NCBI GenBank assembly: GCA_965261065.1
Contig: OZ253444.1
Coordinates: 7,254,001 to 7,318,000, forward strand
Length of the DNA: 64,000 nt
Direction of reading: 5' to 3'
Origin: JAKZVK01 sp965261065
GTDB taxonomy: Bacteria; Acidobacteriota; Terriglobia; Bryobacterales; UBA6623
Numbering within the stretch: position 1 is the first letter of the stretch; every line of letters begins with the position of its first letter. A model generated the notes under the pieces. The model ran no database searches, was not told the origin of the DNA, and saw only the letters and a program-made list of their open reading frames with translations. The translations under genes were made by a program, and so were the position numbers. Below, one piece after another: positions 1 through 9,154 of this stretch.

Positions 1-863
1 CTTCGAGACGGAGATGCTGGCGAGCGAAGAGAACTTGCTGGGGCTGATGGCAGTGAACCGGGAGCTGGTCGCGCAAGCCGAAGCTCCCGACGGTTCAGAC
101 CGCGTGGTGCTCGACATGGACTCCACGGAGAGCCCCGTCCACGGCCAACAGGAAGGCAGTGCCTACAACGGCCATTTTGAGTCCCTCTGCTATCACCCGC
201 TGTTGCTGTTCAACCAGCACGGCGACTGCCTAGGCGCGAAACTGCGTCCCGGCAACGTGCACAGCGCCGAGGACTGGGACGAGCTGCTACTGCCGGAGAT
301 CGAACGACAACAGGCGGAGGGCAAACAGGTGACGTTCCGCGCCGACGCCGCCTTCGCCAAGCCCGAGATCTACGAGGCGATGGAGGAGCGCGGCGTGGAC
401 TACGTGATTCGCATCCCGGCGAACAAGAGCCTGGAGCTGGAGATCGAGGACATCCTGTTTCGGCCACCGGGCAGGCCGAACGCCAAGCCCCTAGTGCGCT
501 ACAAGAGTTTTCGCTATCAGGCCGAGAGCTGGTCGAAGGCAAGGCGAGTTGTCGCCAAGGTCGAGCATCACCAGGGCGAACTATTCCCGCGCGTCGGATT
601 TGTCGTGACGAGCATGAGCTTGCCGAGCCGCTCGGTCGTGCGGTTCTACAACAAGCGCGGCACGGCGGAGCAGTGGATCAAAGAAGGCAAACAGGCCACG
701 CACTGGACCCGCTTGTCGTGTCACCGCTTCCGAGCCAACGAGGTACGGCTGCAACTCAGCGTGCTGGCCTACAACCTGGGCAACCTGTGGCGGCGGCTAG
801 GGCTGCCGCAGCGAATCAAAAGCTGGTCGCTAACGAGTTTGCAACACAGGTTGATGAAGACCG
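1..863 (+). mobile_element. IS1380-family element, partial copy A (left end outside window, right end deleted)
   Basis: This stretch matches the complete copy at 2702-4367 (opposite strand) almost base for base up to about 863. After that the sequence switches to unrelated host DNA. The last ~45 codons of the transposase and the right terminal repeat (CCAGGATTTCC...) are missing. The element is therefore a remnant whose right end was lost by deletion, not a simple insertion. Its left end lies before position 1. Confidence 0.9.
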
Positions 864-895
864 TGCAAACTCCTCCGCCCCCGTGCCTTTCCTAG
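2..895 (+). pseudogene. IS1380 transposase, 5' cut by window edge and 3' truncated
   Basis: The frame is open from position 2 and begins with FETEMLASEENLLGLMA, an internal stretch of the 443-residue transposase encoded at 2929-4260. Identity continues through the YVIRIPAN and YNKRGTAEQWIKEGK blocks of the DDE domain to LMKT. The last residues before the stop at 893-895 come from the fused host sequence. The C-terminal GGRLVKHARYY...ALPVPGG part is absent, so the product should be inactive. Confidence 0.9.
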
Positions 896-1577
896 GATCA
901 ATGATCGGAATACCTTCACAATACAACGGCTGCGCCGCACTAGCAGCGCTCCTTCGGTCTCCCGCCACGCTGCACACGTCTCCGATGCGCACGGTATCGA
1001 GGGCCTTTACTAACTCGTCCGTGATTGCCGGGCTCGATGTTGCACCGGACATCTCGATCTTGAGGATCACGGTATCTAGCAGGTCCTCTGGGCGGCTCGA
1101 TGAGTTTAAGGCAGAGTCTCCTTCGCGGAACCAAAAGACGTCCAGCAACCGACCTTCTCCGCTGTCGACCTCTGAGGATACAGTCAACCTTCGGGTTACG
1201 CGATCATACAACCGAAAGCGATCAGCGCTTAGTTTGTTCTGGTCCTTGTCGCCAAACAGGTCTTGACACAGCATCGGCTCGGCAGCCAACACGTGGCACA
1301 GAGTCAAGACATAGAGGATGTCCCGAGACTGGGATCCATTCTTCGGAACCACACCCACTACGAGGCCGCCGCCGCTCCTACGGCCCTCTACCCTGGCAAA
1401 CTCAACGATCAGTTTTCCTACGTCACATTTGCTCAGATCTGCAGCGCTACAGCTGCTTTCGTGGACTTCGTCCGCTGCCTCCACACACAAAAAGCCCATG
1501 AACATACACGACAGGGCCAGAACCCACCGACCAACGGAAAACGCCCAGCCGACTTTCCGATGTGCGTGCTGTCGCAT
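816..1577 (-). pseudogene. Secreted trypsin-like (S1 fold) protease, 3' end lost at the IS1380 remnant
   Basis: The start is taken at 1577. There the stop of the upstream gene and this ATG overlap as TGATG, and the product begins with a clear signal peptide (MRQHAHRKVGWAF..LSCMFMGFLCVEA). An ATG at 1616 is possible but would hide the signal peptide. The mature part looks like a chymotrypsin-fold peptidase: GGGLVVGVV, then YVLTLCHVLA with the likely catalytic His, then LLDTVILKI with the likely Asp. The Ser-bearing GxSGG region is not present. Host sequence ends at about 864, and the remaining codons to 816 are read from the antisense of the IS1380 remnant. Third gene of a coupled minus-strand operon. 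Function unknown; the protease assignment rests on motif spacing only. Confidence 0.6.
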
Positions 1578-2500
1578 CACTCTTTGAATCTTCTCGTAAG
1601 CTTGGGCAACACCCATGCTATCAGGGCCAGTATTAGACCTACATAAAGGCCGCCCCGAAGTTGAGCGATAACCTCGAAGAGGGTTGGTCTCAGATCTACC
1701 TGTGCGGATTCCGGCCCCCCGTGAAGCTTCTCCACCTTACCTCGCATAGAGAGCCTGGGTCCGCTCTGACTGACGTTTAGGTGCATACATTCTCGGGCGG
1801 GACACGCTAGCGTCGCTCGGAGTCTGATATCCGGCATGAACTTCTGTGGCCAGCTGATCAGATCACCCCACACGTGGTAGGTCAGACTGAGCTGAGGATC
1901 ATGCGCGACTGATAGTCTTCCTTGGTAGGATAGCTCGCTCACCGACTCGGTCGACATGGCCTGAGACCCATACATCTTCATGCTTATTGAGTTCTTCCCC
2001 ACGCTACCAAGGCACCTTCTGGGCTCATCTGGATTGGGACTGAGTCGGCTAATGCTGTGACCGTAGACGCTGATCGACAGCATGCCATCGGCCTTGAACA
2101 TGAAGGTGGTTATCCCATCATCACCTTGCATCATCTCGACTTCAAAATCAAAATCTGAGCAGCCATCGCATTCGACTCCGCCAAGGCGGACAACGTCCAT
2201 GCTCAAAGCCTCATTTCCCTCTGACTCCAAAAGGTCACCACAGTTGGTTTGGAAGGTCTGCAGGTCCAGTTTCGTGACCAGCACATCTCTAAGAAAGCGA
2301 CCGGCGGGGATCGGTCTGAACGTCACCGTCATGGGACCATGGGCGGTCAGGACTGCTGGTAACGAACAGCGCTGTGACAGAACGACTAGCATCATAATCG
2401 CCAGTCCAAAGACCACAACCACAACTCGCGGTGTACGGCCGGTGAGCTTGGCGAACGGAGTCTGGTCTTTTCTAGATCCCACACTTGCTGCCCCACTCAA
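1577..2500 (-). CDS. Membrane-anchored protein of unknown function, second gene of a coupled operon
   Basis: 307 residues from a TTG start at 2500-2498, which overlaps the stop of the gene upstream (TTGA). An N-terminal membrane segment (RVVVVVFGLAIMMLVVLS) lies near residues 25-42. The extracytoplasmic domain is about 230 residues, with paired cysteines (CDGCSD; CPARECM). A C-terminal membrane segment (LYVGLILALIAWVL) is followed by a basic tail (KLTRRFKE). I recognise no family. Its stop overlaps the start of the trypsin-like gene (TGATG), so the two are probably made together; the protein may hold or sense a partner at the membrane (inference). Confidence 0.65.
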   Translation of the reverse strand: MSGAASVGSRKDQTPFAKLTGRTPRVVVVVFGLAIMMLVVLSQRCSLPAVLTAHGPMTVTFRPIPAGRFLRDVLVTKLDLQTFQTNCGDLLESEGNEALSMDVVRLGGVECDGCSDFDFEVEMMQGDDGITTFMFKADGMLSISVYGHSISRLSPNPDEPRRCLGSVGKNSISMKMYGSQAMSTESVSELSYQGRLSVAHDPQLSLTYHVWGDLISWPQKFMPDIRLRATLACPARECMHLNVSQSGPRLSMRGKVEKLHGGPESAQVDLRPTLFEVIAQLRGGLYVGLILALIAWVLPKLTRRFKE

Positions 2501-2701
2501 GATTTGTCGGTACTGCCGTCAACGTAGATCCACCAATCGGCCATGAGAGACTCTTTAGAAAGTCCATCCGAGCTCGCAGCCCTGCCATTAGCCAGCAGGT
2601 GGTAGTACAGCGCCTTCTCTCGATCGGGCAGGCTGACTTTCAGCACAACTATTGAATCCCGCAAATTATTATGACACTTTTTGATAGTTTGGAGCATCTA
2701 T

Positions 2702-4367
2702 CCAGGATTTCCATTTTGGCCCTGGCACGGTCACAGGATACACCCCCGCTGCGCCGAATACCACGTCTTTTCGCGCTGAACCCTGCACATCACCTCCGCC
2801 GGTAGGCGCCAGGGCTCGTCCGTCCGCTCACAGACGTTGATTGAGCGGACTGAACGGCGCTCCGGCCGACACTGCTCCCTGCGAAACCTTTTTGGAGCCA
2901 AAAACTGTTGATCCTCGCCCGGGCAACGCTACCCACCCGGCACAGGCAGCGCCCAGATCCTATGCAGCATGTCACCGAACAGCCGCCGGTTCAGATGCCC
3001 CTCCGCCAGCAGCAACCAGTAGTAGCGAGCATGCTTGACCAGCCGACCGCCGGTCTTCATCAACCTGTGTTGCAAACTCGTTAGCGACCAGCTTTTGATT
3101 CGCTGCGGCAGCCCTAGCCGCCGCCACAGGTTGCCCAGGTTGTAGGCCAGCACGCTGAGTTGCAGCCGTACCTCGTTGGCTCGGAAGCGGTGACACGACA
3201 AGCGGGTCCAGTGCGTGGCCTGTTTGCCTTCTTTGATCCACTGCTCCGCCGTGCCGCGCTTGTTGTAGAACCGCACGACCGAGCGGCTCGGCAAGCTCAT
3301 GCTCGTCACGACAAATCCGACGCGCGGGAATAGTTCGCCCTGGTGATGCTCGACCTTGGCGACAACTCGCCTTGCCTTCGACCAGCTCTCGGCCTGATAG
3401 CGAAAACTCTTGTAGCGCACTAGGGGCTTGGCGTTCGGCCTGCCCGGTGGCCGAAACAGGATGTCCTCGATCTCCAGCTCCAGGCTCTTGTTCGCCGGGA
3501 TGCGAATCACGTAGTCCACGCCGCGCTCCTCCATCGCCTCGTAGATCTCGGGCTTGGCGAAGGCGGCGTCGGCGCGGAACGTCACCTGTTTGCCCTCCGC
3601 CTGTTGTCGTTCGATCTCCGGCAGTAGCAGCTCGTCCCAGTCCTCGGCGCTGTGCACGTTGCCGGGACGCAGCTTCGCGCCTAGGCAGTCGCCGTGCTGG
3701 TTGAACAGCAACAGCGGGTGATAGCAGAGGGACTCAAAATGGCCGTTGTAGGCACTGCCTTCCTGTTGGCCGTGGACGGGGCTCTCCGTGGAGTCCATGT
3801 CGAGCACCACGCGGTCTGAACCGTCGGGAGCTTCGGCTTGCGCGACCAGCTCCCGGTTCACTGCCATCAGCCCCAGCAAGTTCTCTTCGCTCGCCAGCAT
3901 CTCCGTCTCGAAGCCATGCAGCGTCGAGGTCAAGGCGGCTCCGCGATCCCAGTTCCTCTTCGAGCCGATCAAGCGAAAGGTCGGATCGGCGGATACTCGA
4001 ACGACGTCATTGAGGTCCTCGTAGCCAGCGAGTCGGCTGTAAACCGACTGCCGCAGCAGATCGGCCAGCGGGAACTTCTTGTTCAAGCCTTGTCGCGAGT
4101 CGCTGAGATGCTCGTCGATCAGCTTCCCGAGTCCGAGTCGTTCATCCAGTTCGCGAACGAGAATCAGACCGCCATCCGAGGTGACTCGCGATCCTTGGAA
4201 ATCGACTTTGAGAAATCCATTGAACGTGAGCTGAAACGGCTTGTTTTCTTTTTCACCCATCGGGTGTTGACCTCCATGGCGTCCTTATCGGGCTCTAGCC
4301 CCTATCAATAAAGACGCTGAAGGTCGCTGGATGGTCTGAAGCTCATACATCAAATTGAAAATGCGGG
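2702..4367 (-). mobile_element. IS1380-family element, copy B, complete
   Basis: Bounded by CCAGGATTTCCATTTTGGCC at 2702 and by AAATTGAAAATGCGGG ending at 4367. The 5-bp sequence TCTAT occurs directly before (2697-2701) and after (4368-4372), consistent with a target duplication. The element sits inside the 5' untranslated part of the IS630 at 2650-7088. The transposase is intact. Confidence 0.9.
2929..4260 (-). CDS. IS1380-family transposase, intact
   Basis: 443 residues beginning MGEKENKPFQLTFNGFLKVD, a full-length IS1380 (DDE_Tnp_1 type) transposase. Catalytic blocks are visible as VVLDMDSTESPVHG, TFRADAAFAKPEIYEA and YNKRGTAEQWIKEGK, and the protein ends WALPVPGG. It is the only uninterrupted IS1380 transposase in the window, so it could mobilise the other copies in trans. 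It differs from copy D by only a few residues (for example DDVVRV against DDAVRV), which points to recent spread. Confidence 0.92.
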   Translation of the reverse strand: MGEKENKPFQLTFNGFLKVDFQGSRVTSDGGLILVRELDERLGLGKLIDEHLSDSRQGLNKKFPLADLLRQSVYSRLAGYEDLNDVVRVSADPTFRLIGSKRNWDRGAALTSTLHGFETEMLASEENLLGLMAVNRELVAQAEAPDGSDRVVLDMDSTESPVHGQQEGSAYNGHFESLCYHPLLLFNQHGDCLGAKLRPGNVHSAEDWDELLLPEIERQQAEGKQVTFRADAAFAKPEIYEAMEERGVDYVIRIPANKSLELEIEDILFRPPGRPNAKPLVRYKSFRYQAESWSKARRVVAKVEHHQGELFPRVGFVVTSMSLPSRSVVRFYNKRGTAEQWIKEGKQATHWTRLSCHRFRANEVRLQLSVLAYNLGNLWRRLGLPQRIKSWSLTSLQHRLMKTGGRLVKHARYYWLLLAEGHLNRRLFGDMLHRIWALPVPGG

Positions 4368-4393
4368 TCTATATCCCGCATTTTCAATTTGAT
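4349..4393. repeat. Palindromic junction between two head-to-head IS1380 copies
   Basis: The transposase-proximal ends of copies B and C face each other, separated by seven bases (TCTATAT, 4368-4374). The two terminal repeats read as a near-perfect palindrome: TCAAATTGAAAATGCGGG, spacer, CCCGCATTTTCAATTTGA. Outward from it, the leader sequences with CAATAAAGACGCTGAAGG and GGGCTCTAGCCCC are also mirrored, so the inverted repeat continues through both elements at lower identity. Confidence 0.9.
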
Positions 4394-6039
4394 GTTTGAC
4401 ATCCCGACCTTCCAGCGGCCTTCAGCGTCTTTATTGATAGGGGCTAGAGCCCGATAAGGACGCCATGGAGGTCAACACCCGATGGGTGAAAAAGAAAACA
4501 AGCCGTTTCAGCTCACGTTCAATGGACTTCTCAAAGTCGATTTCCAGGGATCGCACGTCACTTCCGACGGTGGCCTGATTTTGGTTCGCTAACTGGACGA
4601 ACGGCTCGGTCTCGGAGAACTGATTGACGAGCATCTCAGCGACTCCCGGCAAGGCACAAACAAGCAGTTCACGCTCACTGATCTGTTGCGGCAGTCGGTT
4701 TACAGCCGACTCGCCGGCTACGAGGACCTCAACGACGCCGAGCGGGTTTCGATCGATCCGACGTTTCGGCTGATCGGTTCGCAGAAGATCTGGGATCGCG
4801 GTGCGGCCTTGACCTCGACGCTGCACGGCTTCGAGACGGAGATGCTGGCGAGCGAAGAGAACCTGCTGGGGCTGATGGCGCTGAACCGAGAGCTGGTCGG
4901 GCAAGCGGAAGCGTTCGACGACGCCGAGCGGGTCGTTCTGGACCTGGACTCCACCGAGAGTCCGGTCCATGGCCAACAGGAAGGCAGTGCCTACAACGGA
5001 CACTTCGAGTCGGTCTGCTACCACCCGTTGCTTTTGTTCAACGGTCATGGTGATTGCCTCGCTGCCAAGCTGCGTCCAGGCAACGTGCACAGCGCCGAGG
5101 ACTGGGATGAGCTCTTGTTGCCGGAGATCGAGCGCCAACAGGCTGCTGGCAAGCAGGTCGCCTTCCGGGGCGATGCGGCCTTTGCGAAGCCGGAAGTTTA
5201 TGAGGCTTCGGAGGAACGCGGAGTACAGTACGCCATTCGCATTCCGGCCAACAAGAGCTTGGAGCTGGAGATCGAAGACATCCTGTTTCGCCCGCCGGGA
5301 AGGCCTTCCCGCAAGCCCTTGGTGCGCTACAAGAGTTTTCGCTATCAGGCGGAGAGTTGGTCGCAGGCGAGGCGGATCGTCGCTAAGGTCGAGCATCACC
5401 AGGGCGAGCTGTTCCCGCGCGTCGGATTCATCGTGACGAGCATGAGCTTGCCGAGCCGCTCGGTGGTGCGCTTCTACAACAAGCGCGGCACGGCGGAACA
5501 GTGGATCAAGGAAGGCAAGCAGGCGACGCACTGGACGCGATTGTCGTGCCATCGATTTCGGGCCAACGAAGTGCGGTTGCAACTGAGCGTGCTGGCCTAC
5601 AACCTGGGCAATCTTTGGCGGCGGCTGGGGCTTCCGCAGTGAATCAAGAGTTGGTCGCTGACGAGCTTGCAACACAGGTTGATGAAGACCGGCGGTCGGC
5701 TGGTCAAGCACGCGCGGTATTACTGGCTCTTATTGGCGGAGGGACATCTGAACCGGCGGCTGTTCGGCGACATGCTGCACAAGATCTGGGCGCTGCCGCT
5801 GCCGAGTGGGTAGCATTGCCGGAGTGAGGATCAACAGCTTTTGGCTCCAAAAGGTTTCGCAAGGAGCAGTGTCGGCCGGAGCGCCGTTCAAGCCGCTCAA
5901 TCAACGACTGTGAGCGGTCGAACCAGCTCTGGCGACTACCAGCAGAGGTGATGTGCAGGGTTCAGCGTGAAAGGACGTGCTGTTCGGAGCGGAGCGGGTG
6001 TATACTGTGGCCGTGCCAGGGCCAAAATGGAAATCCTGG
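4375..6039 (+). mobile_element. IS1380-family element, copy C (diverged, dead)
   Basis: Runs from CCCGCATTTTCAATTTGATG at 4375 to CCAAAATGGAAATCCTGG at 6039. CTATAT precedes the element (4369-4374) and follows it (6040-6045), so it entered the TA-rich stretch next to copy B. Its sequence differs clearly from copies A, B and D, so it is an older or separately acquired lineage. Confidence 0.88.
4482..5813 (+). pseudogene. IS1380 transposase with two nonsense codons
   Basis: The frame starts MGEKENKPFQLTFNG at 4482 and ends at TAG 5811-5813, giving the full family length of 443 codons. Two internal stops break it. TAA at 4590-4592 replaces the Glu of ILVRELDERLG. TGA at 5640-5642 replaces the Arg of LGLPQRIKSW. 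The central frame between them is otherwise well preserved, so inactivation is by point mutation rather than by indels. Confidence 0.9.
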
Positions 6040-6049
6040 CTATATATGT

Positions 6050-7064
6050 ATGGGCAACCCCAAAGGTGTGAAGCGGGATTTCAAGGCCCTGGAGAAGCGC
6101 CGTTTCGAAGCGATGCGGCTGCTCGACCAAGGCCACAATCAGTCCGAGACGGCAAGACGGCTGAAAGTCGCTCGCCAAACCGTCAGTGCGTGGCGGCGGC
6201 AATACCGCGAGCAGGGTGCGGCCGGACTCCGCCAGGCCGGGCGCGCCGGACGCAAGCCGCTCCTCGATGCCGCACAACGCGAACGCCTGACGTCGCTGTT
6301 GCTGGAAGGCCCGCAAGCCCACGGCTTCCCCACGCCCCTGTGGAGCTGTCCGCGGGTGGCTCGGCTGATCGGAGACGAGTTCGGGGTCGACTACCACGAA
6401 GGCCACGTCTGGAAGATCCTGCGAGCGCTCGACTGGAGCCCGCAACGCCCGGTCGGAAAGGCGCGCGAGCGCAACGAAGAGCAGATCCGCACCTGGAAGC
6501 GCAAGACCTGGACGCGCATTAAAAAAAGCCCAAAACGAAGGCCGTACGCTCGTCTTCATCGACGAAAGCGGATTGAGTCAGAAGCCGCATCGCTGCCGCA
6601 CCTGGGCGCCACGCGGCCAAACACCGGTGCTGCAGTTTAACTTCAATTGGGAGAAGCTTTCCGTCTCGGCGGGGCTGACGCTGCGTAACTTCTACTTTCG
6701 GCTCTATCCCGGTGCGATCGGCAAAGAGCAAGTGATCGACTTTCTCAAGGCGTTGGTACGTCATATCGATCGGCCGCTGCTGATCGTCTGGGACCGGCTG
6801 CCGGCGCACCGTAGCCGCCTGGTGCAAGAGTTCATCCAACTCTCCGAAGGCCACATCGCAACCGAGTACTTGCCACCCTATGCGCCGGAGTTGAATCCGG
6901 TGGAATACATCTGGGCTTACTGGAAGCAGCACGAGTTGCCGAACGTCTGTCCGAAGGACTACGGCGAGCTGAACGAGCGGGCCCGCAAGGCACTCCGCCG
7001 CATGCACCGCAAACCGCGTTTGATCACGGCCTTCTGGAAACAGTCTTCTCTTTGCTTCGAGTGA
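6050..7064 (+). pseudogene. IS630-family transposase in two frames, shifted at an A7 run
   Basis: The N-terminal frame (MGNPKGVKRDFKALEKRR...) carries the helix-turn-helix and linker typical of IS630, including SETARRLKVARQTVSAWRRQY. At about 6520-6528 the sequence ATTAAAAAAAGCC is met. The catalytic domain continues in the +1 frame as KKAQNEGRTLVFIDESGLSQ. The DDE residues are visible there: FIDESG, LIVWDRLPAH and YAPELNPVEYIW. The original reading frame runs on to a stop at 6638-6640. The A7 run may be a programmed slippage site, as used by some IS630 elements, or a simple indel. No stop occurs in the +1 frame before 7064, so the gene may still be functional. Confidence 0.8.
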
Positions 7065-7617
7065 CGGGATATTATGCGGGACTCAATAGGTCTCCAGCCC
7101 TTACGAGCGGTCGTAACTCCGTCAGCGCACCCGGTGCTTGCAGGCAGTGCTCAAAGTCCTCGTCGTCCGACATATCCTGTAAGTCATCGTCGGCCCTTCG
7201 AGGGACGAGGCAGATCGATAGATCCTCGATCGGGGCGAAGGGACGCAGTTTGGTCTGCAGGAATGACTCACCGGCCGTCTCTCGAACGTTAGCAGTGGAT
7301 ACACGTGAGGCGACAAGGACCGTCCGAGTCACCAATCGTTCGTCGTCGCGTCTGGGATCAAGGTGGCCACTGTGATTGACCTTGAGGCGCACGCCGAGAA
7401 ACTGAGGGTCGACACTTGTGTAGGCGTCCCGTATGTACTCACCTTCTTCGGTACCCGGAAGTCCCCACACCATGAGACGATACTTGTTGAGGTCAAGTCC
7501 GCGCGAGCGGGTCTCGTAGCGGCCCCGCCAGCGAAGTTCTAAATCCTCGTCACTGTCGGCTCGATCCTTGCCCAGTAAGCCTGGAAAAACGACTTCCAAG
7601 GTTGCATCGTTCGCCTT

Positions 7618-8021
7618 CAATGGACATCGTCGAGATAGATGACGCCGATGAGGACGAGGTCCGGGAGATGTTCCTGCGCCTGCAGAACGGGACTTCATTG
7701 CGTGCACAAGAGAAGCGAAACGCCTATCCAGGGCGCATGAGAGACACCGTACGCGAGCTGGCTGGACACCCCTTCTTCGAGTGCGTCGGCTTCTCAAACT
7801 CGCGGTACACGCACGACCTGGTCGCCGCCCAGCTCGTCCGGCTGGAGACGGAAGGGGGGCCAACGAATGTCAAGAACCGTGACCTTAACAACATGTATCA
7901 AGAAGGCCGTGACATCGCACCTGACTCCGATGCGCCCAAGGAAGTCCGGCGAGTTCTTGACCTGCTCGCCTAGGTCTTTCCAGAGAAAACGCCGGAGAAC
8001 GCGCAGTTGTATCTCGCTTGA
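7618..8021 (+). pseudogene. DUF262 (GmrSD N-terminal type) protein fragment
   Basis: Begins abruptly inside the domain at MDIVEIDDADEDEVREMFLRLQNGTSLRAQEKRN, the conserved DUF262 block with the ParB/Srx-like LQNGT motif. It continues RYTHDLVAAQLVRLETEGGPTNVKNRDLNNMY. The frame meets TAG at 7971-7973 after VRRVLDLLA, yet the next codons (VFPEKTPENAQLYLA) still read as DUF262, so this stop is a point mutation. Both ends are lost: upstream it abuts the opposite-strand unknown gene, and downstream it ends just short of the DUF932 gene. DUF262 proteins belong to restriction-type defence systems such as GmrSD; this copy cannot act. Confidence 0.85.
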
Positions 8022-8022
8022 A

Positions 8023-8997
8023 TCAGGGGGAGGAAATGGTAAGGCGATCCAGTAATAGAGGGATGTCAGCCTGCCAAGTAACACGCTCTTCGGCATTGTT
8101 ACGATGCGTCGCCACAAAGGAGAGTGCCTGCGAAACATCGTACTTAGTTGCTGCATGCCCTGGAGAGCCGGGTACGCGGCCCAGATATCGGATCGGCTTT
8201 TCGGTTGCGGTACCGGATGCGAATGGGCCCTTGATCTCAATATCCTTGCCGACATCGCAGATGTGAAAGACCCTCGCGGCTGCTTTCTTACCCCATTTCT
8301 CGGATAGTTTGTGGTCCGCCCAGGTCGCGATGCTATCGATGGAAACTTTTTCGGCCTGCCATCTCTTCATCCTGGAGCGGTCAGCTCCAACGGCTTCGAG
8401 GGCCGGTCGAATGCGCTCGGGTATTGAAGTGAGATCCAGGCTTTGCCCGTGACGTTCTTTGATTTCGATCTTGGTCTCGCCGATGACCAAACCATTCGAA
8501 CAGACAAATTGGTACCACCCGAACAAGATAACGAGGCGCGAGGAGCCATCGACTGAGTTGAAACATTCGAGTCTTAGATCAAGTTTCGTCCCGGGAGAGC
8601 CGAAGCTGTATGCGTCGGGGAAGTAGATGCGGAAATTCATCCATTCGCCCAGTTACGACAGTCCCACCTCATAACACAATTGGTCAGATTGGATGCCGGC
8701 GTCGAGCAATCCCTTGCGGCAGAGTTTGGCAACATCGCGGTGTGGTGCGAGAGAATAGGTATGCGACACGGTGCCTACCGGGATGGGTCGCTCTGCAGCG
8801 GACAGAGGTTGGCGTGTGACAGTCTGAAGAAACGGGTTGACTGGTTCGTCCTGACCTGCGGTGAATGGCGTGAGCTTGAACTCCGGCAAGACTGTTAGGA
8901 TTGCGTCCCAGGTGCCTGAATAGTAACGCACCTTGCGCGATCGCCATTGTGCGTCGCCCGGCAGGATTGAAACCGTCGGCGTTTCGACTTCTCGCAT
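8023..8997 (-). pseudogene. DUF932 phage/plasmid-like protein interrupted by an in-frame TAA
   Basis: The start at 8997 gives MREVETPTVSILPGDAQWRSR, and the frame continues to TGA at 8023-8025. A TAA at 8653-8655 interrupts it between CYEVGLS and LGEWMNFRIYFPDAY, with no change of frame, so one substitution would restore about 324 codons. The segment SVDGSSRLVILFGWYQFVCSNGLVIGE is the DUF932 signature, as found in plasmid and phage proteins of unknown function. The C-terminal piece could in principle be made from the Met at 8640. It lies among other mobile or defence remnants. Confidence 0.8.
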
Positions 8998-9154
8998 CAG
9001 TTCTCTCCCTGCAAGATCCCCACGAATCTCACGTCGCGCTTTGGCTGACTCTTGGGAATGGCGTGATGACAGTTGATTTCCAGGGGGTGCCCGGTAACTG
9101 GCCGTGATCGAGACCGTCGACAATCCAGGCCTTTCAGTTGAGCGTGAGCAAGCG

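Larger units (their letters stand above)
2650..7088 (+). mobile_element. IS630-family element interrupted by two IS1380 copies, TA target duplication
   Basis: The left terminal repeat at 2652 (TTGAATCCCGCAAATTATTA) pairs with the right end at 7086, whose reverse complement reads TTGAGTCCCGCATAATATCC. Both ends are flanked by TA (2650-2651 and 7087-7088), the target duplication typical of IS630. Subtracting the two IS1380 copies and their target duplications leaves about 1.09 kb, the usual size for this family. The transposase portion is 6050-7064. Confidence 0.9.
2497..7618 (-). pseudogene. Unknown host gene split by the IS630/IS1380 tower
   Basis: Two pieces on the minus strand, 7089-7618 and 2497-2651, lie on either side of a nested insertion. 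If everything between the two TA dinucleotides (2650-2651 and 7087-7088) and one TA copy are removed, the frame runs unbroken: ELRPLVRAGDL joins VVLKVSLPDREKALYYHLL and ends ADWWIYVDGSTDKS. The 7.1-7.6 kb piece contains LNKYRLMVWGLPGTEEGEYI. Its N-terminus is missing: near 7618 it abuts a DUF262 fragment read in the opposite direction. No signal peptide or catalytic motif is visible in what remains. First gene of the operon that continues at 2500. Function not recognised. Confidence 0.7.

Noticed and set aside
3372..3704. Repeated Ser/Arg/Pro-rich 110-residue frame found in every IS1380 copy
   Set aside because: It is the antisense of the transposase and appears in each copy only because the element is repeated.
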